A stretch of DNA of 5,087 bases from Deltaproteobacteria bacterium (GTDB lineage: Bacteria > Myxococcota_A > Polyangia > JAAYKL01): NCBI GenBank assembly GCA_011389755.1, contig JAABTR010000573.1, positions 1 through 5,087 of the forward strand. Reading direction: 5' to 3'. This document shows positions 1-4,704 of the stretch, piece after piece. Position 1 is the stretch's first letter. Every line of letters starts with the position of its first letter. Both the position numbers and the translations under genes were made by a program. Under the pieces are notes generated by a model. That model was given only the letters and a program-made list of their open reading frames with translations, ran no database searches and was not told the origin of the DNA.

Positions 1-380
1 TTCTTTTCGCCGCCAGAGTCCTTGGAAGCCTCGTAAACCGAGCCCAGGCCGCCGTCACCCAGCTTCCGCTCGATGGCAAAGCCGAACACGTCCGCGCCGT
101 CTTCGATGTCCTCGACGGGAAATCGCTCCTCGTAAATCTGTTTGACCCGGGGGTCCACCATGCCCTTTTTGAGCATCAAGACCGCGTCGGCCAAGGCCTC
201 GGTGCTCTTGTCGCCTCGGCACCAGTCCACGAGGCGCCTGGCAAAAACCGACTTGACCTCGTCGTACAACCCGGCCTCGACCGGGTCGACCCCTAGGAAA
301 CTCGAGCAAAGCTCTTTGAGGTTGGCGTTGGAAAACAGCCGTTCCAACTCGCCGCGTAGGATTTCGAGGGCAGATTTCAT
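1..380 (-). CDS. Serine/threonine protein kinase, N-terminal part (cut by window edge)
   Basis: The gene runs off the left edge; 126 residues are visible. Residues about 99-118 read FGFAIERKLGDGGLGSVYEA, the glycine-rich ATP-binding loop (G-x-G-G-x-G-x-V-Y) of a Hanks-type protein kinase, so the catalytic lysine, HRD and DFG motifs should lie just outside the window. Before it are about 95 residues predicted to be helical, with a pattern of L-E-R-L-F, L-x-x-L-C, L-V-D-W-C and a later A-L-A-D-A segment. This resembles small death-like or effector-associated adaptor domains found on signalling proteins of multicellular bacteria; that likeness is inference. The ATG at 380 is preceded by GGGAG at 390-394, 9 bases upstream. 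The kinase should phosphorylate Ser/Thr on protein targets; the target is unknown. It is separated from rlmI by 260 bases and probably has its own promoter. Confidence 0.88.
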   Translation of the reverse strand, partial: MKSALEILRGELERLFSNANLKELCSSFLGVDPVEAGLYDEVKSVFARRLVDWCRGDKSTEALADAVLMLKKGMVDPRVKQIYEERFPVEDIEDGADVFGFAIERKLGDGGLGSVYEASKDSGGEK

Positions 381-389
381 ATTCGACTA

Positions 390-394
390 CTCCC
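390..394 (-). promoter_or_regulatory. Ribosome binding site of the kinase gene
   Basis: On the minus strand GGGAG, within AAGGGAG, ends 9 bases before the ATG at 380. It fixes the start of the kinase, which has no other context in this window. Confidence 0.65.
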
Positions 395-423
395 TTGTCG
401 GACCTTCAAACCAAAGCCAAGCA

Positions 424-446
424 GACGGCTCGTGTCGGGAGCCGTC
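424..446 (-). repeat. Perfect 8-bp inverted repeat (hairpin) in the kinase leader
   Basis: GACGGCTC at 424-431 and GAGCCGTC at 439-446 are perfect inverted copies separated by 7 bases. As RNA on the minus strand this is a stable GC-rich stem followed by an only moderately T-rich run. It could be a terminator for transcripts coming from rlmI or from the promoter at 580-609, a leader hairpin of the kinase message, or a protein binding site. The weak T-tract makes the terminator reading uncertain. Confidence 0.55.
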
Positions 447-461
447 AACTCCGGGACTCAC

Positions 462-467
462 TGTATA
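462..467 (-). promoter_or_regulatory. Possible extended -10 promoter element upstream of the kinase
   Basis: On the minus strand TGCTATACAG gives a TGn-TATACA extended -10 element. No good -35 lies at the usual distance. Transcription would start near 455, giving a leader of about 75 bases that includes the hairpin at 424-446. It is an alternative or addition to the promoter at 580-609. Confidence 0.35.
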
Positions 468-579
468 GCAAAAAATCAACTCAGACCGTACAATCTTTCA
501 TCAAACCGCGCTCAAAGGGCTTTGACCGCCGCGGCCGAGGAGGTCGCCCGGCGGCCGTCGTCTCCTTCGATGCGAGGAC

Positions 580-609
580 ACTATATCGCCCGTCCAAAGC
601 AGGCGTCAA
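580..609 (-). promoter_or_regulatory. Sigma70-type promoter downstream of rlmI, probably for the kinase
   Basis: On the minus strand TTGACG (604-609) and TATAGT (580-585) are separated by 18 bases; each differs from consensus at one position. Transcription would start near 573, about 190 bases before the kinase ATG, so the message would have a long leader, or the promoter serves a small RNA in this gap. Confidence 0.5.
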
Positions 610-640
610 AAGTTTCCCGCTGTGATACCGGACGACGTTA

Positions 641-1813
641 TCAAACGACGCGCAACACGAGCGCTTTGAGATACTCACCCTCGGGGTGGTAGATGGACAC
701 CGGATGGTCGAAACCCGCGCCGCGGCGCTCGATGACCTGGACATCGCACCGGGCGTCTTTGGCAGCGGCGAAGAGGATTTTGTCGAACAAGCTTCTGTCC
801 ACCGCGGCAGAGCATGAGCATGCCAGCATCAGCCCCCCCGGCCGCGTTCTGCGCATCCCCCACATGAAGAGATCCTTGTACGCGCGACCTGCTGCCACCG
901 CGTGCTGGCGGCGCTTGGCCAAGGCAGGGGGATCGAGGATGGTCAGATCAAAGGTCTTGTCTGTACCGCGCAGATAGGCGTTTACGTCCTCGCACACCGT
1001 CTCCACGCGCTCCTCGAGACCGTTGAGCGCGAAATTCGCCGCCGCAGCTTCAAGGGCCGGGCGACTGGAGTCCACCGCCGTGACGCTCCTGGCCTCGCCT
1101 CTGAGCGCGTTGGCCCCAAAGGCCCCGTGGTAGCAGTAGCCGTCCAAGACATCGCGATCTTTGGACAAGGCCTGCACGAGGCGGCGGTTCTCCCGTTGGT
1201 CGAAATAAAACCCGGTCTTCTGGCCGTGCCGGGTGTCCACATCATAGGACAGGCCGTTTTCCCGAATGCGCACGATCTCGGGGGTCTCGCCCGCGAGCTG
1301 TCCCGCCACCGCCTGCATGCGCTCCCGATTTGCCGCGCCCTGATCCGGCTTGGCCCAAACCGAAGCCGCGCCCGCGACCCGCTCGAGCGCGGGGAGCCAC
1401 TGCTCGCTCAGGCTCGCCAATCCGGGAGTGCCCACCTGCACCGTGAGGTGTTTCGCGAGTTTGTCGACTACCAGGCCGGGGACACCGTCGGCCTCGGCAA
1501 AGAAGAACCGGTAGGAGTCGGTGTCGCCCGAGATCATCTCGCGCCGCAAGCTGCCAGCCCGCTCGAATCTCTTGGTGAAGAACTCCCGGTCCAAGGCGCG
1601 TCTCTCGAACGCAAAGACGCGAAACGCCAGCGCCGACGCCGGGTTGTACGTCCCGACCGCCGCGACGTGGCCCTTCTCGTCCAGCAGGTACGCCGGCCCC
1701 GCCTCTTTGGCCTCACAGCCCTCCCTATCGAGGGCGCCGTCGAAGATCCACGGGTGGCGCCCGGCCAAAAGCCCCGACTTGCTTTTCTTCAGTCTGACAA
1801 CGGGATACTCCAT
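641..1813 (-). CDS. rlmI: 23S rRNA (cytosine-C5)-methyltransferase, RlmI family
   Basis: This 390-residue protein has the full length and layout of RlmI (m5C1962 of 23S rRNA, COG1092). Residues about 2-75 form the PUA-like RNA-binding domain with the family signature GRHPWIFDGAL (18-28). A middle EEHEE-like region follows, and then a Rossmann-fold SAM methyltransferase. Visible motifs are GQKTGFYFDQRENR (197-210), the SAM-binding VLDGYCYHGAFG (222-233), the acidic D248 after strand 2, DPP at 294-296, and CSCS at 332-335, where C334 is the likely catalytic cysteine. The C-terminal GFDHP...HPEGEYLKALVLRV matches the family's end. The ATG at 1813 is fixed by an in-frame TAA five codons upstream. 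No ribosome binding site is visible, which fits a nearly leaderless message. Exact target base is inferred from the family. Confidence 0.93.
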   Translation of the reverse strand: MEYPVVRLKKSKSGLLAGRHPWIFDGALDREGCEAKEAGPAYLLDEKGHVAAVGTYNPASALAFRVFAFERRALDREFFTKRFERAGSLRREMISGDTDSYRFFFAEADGVPGLVVDKLAKHLTVQVGTPGLASLSEQWLPALERVAGAASVWAKPDQGAANRERMQAVAGQLAGETPEIVRIRENGLSYDVDTRHGQKTGFYFDQRENRRLVQALSKDRDVLDGYCYHGAFGANALRGEARSVTAVDSSRPALEAAAANFALNGLEERVETVCEDVNAYLRGTDKTFDLTILDPPALAKRRQHAVAAGRAYKDLFMWGMRRTRPGGLMLACSCSAAVDRSLFDKILFAAAKDARCDVQVIERRGAGFDHPVSIYHPEGEYLKALVLRVV

Positions 1814-1822
1814 GGTGGACGG

Positions 1823-1851
1823 ACATTACGCACCGCCGCCCCCGGTGTCAA
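1823..1851 (-). promoter_or_regulatory. Promoter of rlmI, predicted near-leaderless start
   Basis: On the minus strand a perfect TTGACA (1846-1851) is followed after 17 bases by TAATGT (1823-1828), which keeps the key TAnnnT positions of a -10 box. Transcription would start near 1816, about 3 bases before the rlmI ATG. The absence of a Shine-Dalgarno sequence there supports leaderless translation. It is divergent from the 6S RNA promoter, with the two -35 boxes 56 bases apart. Confidence 0.5.
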
Positions 1852-1907
1852 AGCGCAAAAACCACAGGCGAATCGTTTTTCAAATATGCCTTCTGAGCCC
1901 AGGAGAC

Positions 1908-1937
1908 TTGACCGCGTCCGTCAACGTATAGGATAAT
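1908..1937 (+). promoter_or_regulatory. Sigma70-type promoter of the 6S RNA gene
   Basis: TTGACC (1908-1913) and GATAAT (1932-1937) each match consensus at five of six positions and are 18 bases apart. Transcription would start near 1944-1945, one or two bases before the 5' strand of the 6S closing stem, which fits the RNA boundary found independently from its sequence. Confidence 0.75.
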
Positions 1938-1943
1938 TCAATA

Positions 1944-2134
1944 AGCCCTCTGGGATGTTCGTGTAGCGGCCATTCATTAGTGAATCCCGCTGTACCTAAC
2001 CCCTGGGTTCAGTTCCTTGCCGTGGTGAGCCAGCCGGTCATCGCGAATCGGACGCCTGAAGCGGCAACACGGAACCCACCTAGTCAGAGGACGCGGGGTT
2101 AGAAAGCCGCTCTTACGGCATCAGCGGAGGGTTT
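1944..2134 (+). ncRNA. ssrS: 6S RNA
   Basis: 6S RNA binds the housekeeping sigma factor-RNA polymerase holoenzyme by mimicking an open promoter and lowers transcription in slow growth. The 5' block CTCTGGGATGTTCG (1949-1962) and the blocks CCCCTG (2000-2005), GGGTTAGAAAGCC (2096-2108) and GGCATC (2117-2122) align in order with those I recall from E. coli 6S RNA. The fold supports it: CCCTC (1946-1950) pairs with GAGGG (2127-2131) and GATG (1954-1957) with CATC (2119-2122); CTAACCCC (1996-2003) pairs perfectly with GGGGTTAG (2095-2102); a central bubble is open at 2004-2012 and 2075-2094, with a small 3'-side hairpin (2079-2090); TTCC-TTGCCG (2013-2022) pairs with CGGCAA-CAC-GGAA (2062-2074) to start the apical arm. 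About 190 nt is the usual length. An extra local hairpin (1965-1991) sits in the 5' strand. It is the only plus-strand gene here. Ends are approximate. Confidence 0.92.
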
Positions 2135-2140
2135 TTTTTT
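2107..2140 (+). terminator. Intrinsic terminator at the 3' end of 6S RNA
   Basis: A run of nine T (2132-2140) follows the 3' strand of the 6S closing stem. A local hairpin CCGCT (2107-2111) with AGCGG (2123-2127) ends four bases before the T-run; alternatively the long-range closing stem, ending at 2131, abuts the T-run and acts as the terminator stem itself. The T-run is on the plus strand, so it ends the 6S transcript and not the sensor gene that converges on it. Confidence 0.7.
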
Positions 2141-2153
2141 ATTTGGAGCTCGC

Positions 2154-3752
2154 CTAGACGCGAACGGGGGTGGCTTTGAGAGAGGCCTTGCCCTCTTTTT
2201 CGTAGACCTGAAACTTCACTTGCGCGCAGTTGTACCGGGAGATGAGGGTGTCGCGGTTCTTGCGCAGAGTGCCCACGAACCGATCGAAGGTGAGCTGGTC
2301 CGTGGACTCGCCCAGCTTACTCTTCAGGCCGATGAACTCCTGGTAGATCTGCTGGAAATAGACCTGCTCCTCTTCGCTTCCAACCGCCGGAACCGCGCCG
2401 CCGTTGATGGGTGCCCCGGGTGCCTTCGGCGGCGGCGGAGCGCCTGGAAACCCGGAGAGCGGCGCCTGGCGCCCCGGATTCGGGTGGGCCGGCGGGGGCG
2501 GTGGGATGTCGTCCCCCGGATCTCCGGCGAATTTGAAGTTCGCCTCCGAGACGCGGGACTCCCCGCGCGGCCCCAAGATGGCGTCGATGCTCTTGGCCGG
2601 CCGTTCCACGTTAGCCGTCTCCATGAGCGCTTTCATCTTGTAATCCGTCAGCTCATTGATGGCCATGGCGATCTTGCGCATGCGCCTGCGAAACCGGTAG
2701 ACGTTGAGCTGGTCCTTGGGGTCCGAATCCTTGAGGGATTTCACGTGGGCGAGCAGCCTCTTGGCCGGCCGCTGGGCCTCGAGGTAATTCCAGACCCACC
2801 CAAAAGCGGTGGCCAAAAGCACACCGAGAATGAGCCAGACAAAGGGCAGCGCCTGCACGTCTTGAGCCGCCGCTTTCTCATAAAACTCCGTCGCCGAGCC
2901 CATCACCTCGAGGGGCACCACCAGGGCGTATCCGACGCCGAGCTGGGACGCCTCGCCGCGAGCCTTTCCGTAGACCGCCATGTACCCCGACTCGTCCGAG
3001 TCGATGCGCACGGCGTGGGAATACCCCTTCTTGGTGAATTGCTCGGATTTTTTGACCTCATCGAGGGGCTCGGCGATGACCGCTCCTTGGGCCTGGGCCG
3101 CGTCCTCGCTCTTGGGCTGGCCCACCGCGATCATCATGTCACCGGCGTAGAAAGCCAGCTGCATCTGGGGAGACAGCTCGCCGGCTAGGGCGTCGTTGAC
3201 CTTCATCAGGTGAACCATGACCCCCACGTAGCTGCCCTGATCGATGACCGGCCTGGCAGCGGCGAGAAAGATCTCGTTGCCCAGCTTCCACATGTCGTCG
3301 CGCAGATACCCGCGCAGCGCCCAGTCAACCGCGGGAAAGCCTTTGAGCACGTAACCGTGCTCGCGTTCATTGGGCCCGACCTGGGCCACCACCCGTCCGT
3401 CGCTGTCCAGGGCGACGAGGCGGTCGGCTTTGTACTTGCCCATCTCCTCGTTGCGTTTGCGCAGGACGCCGAGCAGGTCGCCGCGCACCTTCGACGCGCG
3501 CTCCGGCGAACCGTTCGCCGCGAAGAGATAGCGGCGCACGGCCGGATCCGCGGTCACGCCGAGCAGGACGTCGAGCCTCGAGCGGGCGTGCAGCTTTAGC
3601 GCCACGTCCACCTTGCTCATCTCCTTGTAGAGTACCGATTCGGCGTTATCGGCGCGCTCTCGGTTCACCACGTCCCTTGCTAAAAAAATAACACCAACCG
3701 CGATTCCGAGCGCGATCGCAAGCAACATCGTCCAGAACTTGGATACGAACAT
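2154..3752 (-). CDS. Membrane-anchored Cache-type sensor with MXAN_5187-type C-terminal domain
   Basis: This is a 532-residue inner-membrane protein. A first membrane segment (about 7-25) is followed by a periplasmic region (26-301) with Cache-like features such as RLVALDSDGRVVAQVG (111-126) and AARPVIDQGSYVGVMV (165-180). A second membrane segment (about 302-322) leads to a charged HAMP-like cytoplasmic stretch (325-380). Then come a disordered linker very rich in proline and glycine (411-455) and a compact C-terminal domain (about 460-530) with YFQQIYQEFIGLKSKLGE, LTFDRFV, LRKNRD and KASLKATPVRV. That tail matches what I recall of the Myxococcus MXAN_5187 family, whose function is not established. 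No kinase, cyclase or chemotaxis-signalling domain is present, so output is probably by protein contact. The ATG at 3752 has AGAGGG (3756-3761) just upstream. It lies 64 bases after the cupredoxin gene with no terminator between, so the two are probably co-transcribed. Confidence 0.85.
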   Translation of the reverse strand: MFVSKFWTMLLAIALGIAVGVIFLARDVVNRERADNAESVLYKEMSKVDVALKLHARSRLDVLLGVTADPAVRRYLFAANGSPERASKVRGDLLGVLRKRNEEMGKYKADRLVALDSDGRVVAQVGPNEREHGYVLKGFPAVDWALRGYLRDDMWKLGNEIFLAAARPVIDQGSYVGVMVHLMKVNDALAGELSPQMQLAFYAGDMMIAVGQPKSEDAAQAQGAVIAEPLDEVKKSEQFTKKGYSHAVRIDSDESGYMAVYGKARGEASQLGVGYALVVPLEVMGSATEFYEKAAAQDVQALPFVWLILGVLLATAFGWVWNYLEAQRPAKRLLAHVKSLKDSDPKDQLNVYRFRRRMRKIAMAINELTDYKMKALMETANVERPAKSIDAILGPRGESRVSEANFKFAGDPGDDIPPPPPAHPNPGRQAPLSGFPGAPPPPKAPGAPINGGAVPAVGSEEEQVYFQQIYQEFIGLKSKLGESTDQLTFDRFVGTLRKNRDTLISRYNCAQVKFQVYEKEGKASLKATPVRV

Positions 3753-3755
3753 GTG

Positions 3756-3761
3756 CCCTCT
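3756..3761 (-). promoter_or_regulatory. Ribosome binding site of the sensor gene
   Basis: On the minus strand AGAGGG ends 3 bases before the ATG at 3752, a rather short spacing. A second purine-rich block, GGAGG, near 3771-3775 is too far away to serve this start. Confidence 0.45.
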
Positions 3762-3816
3762 TCTAAACCGCCTCCGACCTTTTCGAGCCGGGGGCCGCGT
3801 GAGTCTCAGCCATCAG

Positions 3817-4566
3817 TCACTCTTGGCTCTTGTCTTCACCTTTGCCTGGGGACCCGCCCTGCTCGCCCGACGGCGGCTTGACCGCGATCTCGACAAAAGC
3901 CGTCCCGCGATGATTTTCAGACACCTCCACCCGCTCGGTGGCGATCCACTTTCCGCGGTGGAAGACCTTGATGGTGTATTGCCCCTTCTCCAGGTTCTCC
4001 GCTGAAAAAGAGCCGTCTGCGCTCACCTGCGCCACAACCTGAGCCAAAGTCACCACCACGTAGCCCACGAAGCTGGGCATGAGCCGACAGCGGACCTCGA
4101 ACGTGCCCTCCTGGGCGAAATCTATGGGCCGAAACGCCCCTTGTGTTTGCCTATCGGGTTGAAAGTCGTCAAGCCCGGGCGAGTACAGCTCGTGCTCGAA
4201 GGGGTCCACGCTCTTGAAACGCAAGGTGCTGCCCGGGTGTGTCACCACCACCGTGGGCTCGAGTTTGCCGGCCCGAACCTTGACGGTCTTCACTTTGTTC
4301 GGCTGCCCGGGCTTGCCGTCGTCGCTTCGCAAGACCACCGCGATGTCGCTGTCGAATTGCACCGCCGGGGGCCGCGTCGGCAGCACACCGTTGGGCTCCC
4401 GCCAATACGAGGCCCGCCGGGCGCTCTCCGCCTCCCGCTCCTGATCGGTGAGCCACTCGAGGTAATCTGAGCTCAAAACGATCTTCCCTTTCACCCGGCC
4501 GGCGTCCGCCGCACCTGCGATGAAAACCGCAATGAAAAAAGTTGCCAAAAACGCGCTGAGCCGCAT
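3817..4566 (-). CDS. Secreted protein with cupredoxin-like and carboxypeptidase-regulatory-like domains
   Basis: This 249-residue protein starts with a clear signal peptide (1-22; hydrophobic 5-19, cleavage after ADA). Residues about 98-172 have the cupredoxin pattern: VVVTHPGSTLRFKSVDPFEHELYS with a copper-type His (H125), then GTFEVRCRLMPSFVGYVVV with Cys160. In copper-binding relatives this last motif is C-x-x-H-P-x-M; here the His and Met positions are M163 and F166, so a normal type 1 copper site is unlikely. Residues about 174-228 (VSADGSFSAENLEKGQYTIKVF) resemble a carboxypeptidase-regulatory-like beta-sandwich, and a charged low-complexity tail ends it. Start choice: the open frame extends to 4629, but the ATG at 4566 has a strong GGAGGA (4571-4576) and begins the signal peptide. 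It is the first gene of a probable pair with the sensor at 2154-3752, which suggests a shared envelope role. Exact function is unknown. Confidence 0.85.
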   Translation of the reverse strand: MRLSAFLATFFIAVFIAGAADAGRVKGKIVLSSDYLEWLTDQEREAESARRASYWREPNGVLPTRPPAVQFDSDIAVVLRSDDGKPGQPNKVKTVKVRAGKLEPTVVVTHPGSTLRFKSVDPFEHELYSPGLDDFQPDRQTQGAFRPIDFAQEGTFEVRCRLMPSFVGYVVVTLAQVVAQVSADGSFSAENLEKGQYTIKVFHRGKWIATERVEVSENHRGTAFVEIAVKPPSGEQGGSPGKGEDKSQE

Positions 4567-4570
4567 CGAT

Positions 4571-4576
4571 TCCTCC
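4571..4576 (-). promoter_or_regulatory. Strong ribosome binding site deciding the cupredoxin gene start
   Basis: On the minus strand GGAGGA lies 4 bases before the ATG at 4566. It sets that codon as the start rather than the ATG at 4629, which would add 21 residues ahead of the signal peptide and lies upstream of the predicted transcription start. Confidence 0.75.
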
Positions 4577-4610
4577 GCGTTGCGATACCTAGGCGACGAT
4601 AAGGATAATA

Positions 4611-4639
4611 GGTATACGTCGCATACCATCCTCTATCAA
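4611..4639 (-). promoter_or_regulatory. Sigma70-type promoter of the cupredoxin-sensor pair
   Basis: On the minus strand TTGATA (4634-4639) and TATACC (4611-4616) are 17 bases apart. Transcription would start near 4604, giving a leader of about 38 bases that contains the ribosome binding site. This is the only good promoter in the 138-base gap. Confidence 0.5.
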
Positions 4640-4650
4640 TTCGGTTTCTA

Positions 4651-4674
4651 ACAAAGAAGTGTAGCTCGCACACT
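4651..4674 (-). terminator. Weak terminator-like hairpin after the acyltransferase gene
   Basis: AGTGT (4658-4662) and ACACT (4670-4674) form a 5-bp stem with a 7-base loop, followed on the minus strand by a short T-rich stretch TCTTTGT. It is placed between the acyltransferase stop and the next promoter, where a terminator is expected, but the stem is short. Confidence 0.3.
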
Positions 4675-4704
4675 GCCGGGCCTCAAGCCGCAGGTGAGAA
4701 CTCC

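Larger units (their letters stand above)
381..640 (-). other. Long intergenic leader between rlmI and the kinase
   Basis: This 260-base stretch has no convincing gene. The short open frames across it are antisense or overlapping shadows with no ribosome binding site or recognisable product. Read on the minus strand it contains a promoter-like pair (580-609), a GC-rich, partly self-complementary block (about 524-562), an extended -10 candidate (462-467), a perfect 8-bp hairpin (424-446) and the kinase ribosome binding site (390-394). No T-rich rho-independent terminator follows the rlmI stop codon directly. Confidence 0.6.

Noticed and set aside
902..1936. Long plus-strand open frame of 344 codons opposite rlmI
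   Set aside because: It is antisense to the well-supported rlmI frame, has no recognisable family features and runs into the 6S promoter; such long antisense frames are common in high-GC DNA.
2004..2080. Alternative pairing of TGGGTTC (2004-2010) with GAACCCA (2073-2079)
   Set aside because: The 7-bp match is perfect but would close the central bubble that 6S RNA needs; the alternative TTCC/GGAA plus TTGCCG/CGGCAA pairing keeps the bubble and fits the family. It could form transiently.
1944..2140. SRP RNA, RNase P RNA or tmRNA as the identity of the plus-strand RNA
   Set aside because: The GGAAGCAGCC-type SRP loop, the RNase P GAGGAAAGTC core and a tRNA-like tmRNA end are all absent, while the 6S blocks and fold are present.
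2220..3188. Plus-strand open frame of 322 codons opposite the sensor gene
   Set aside because: Its sequence is rich in Arg, Gly and His as expected for an antisense shadow, with no domain or ribosome binding site; the minus-strand frame has clear membrane segments and a known C-terminal domain.
4567..4629. 21-residue N-terminal extension of the cupredoxin protein from an ATG at 4629
   Set aside because: It would place residues ahead of a clear signal peptide, lies upstream of the predicted transcription start near 4604, and the strong GGAGGA belongs to the ATG at 4566.
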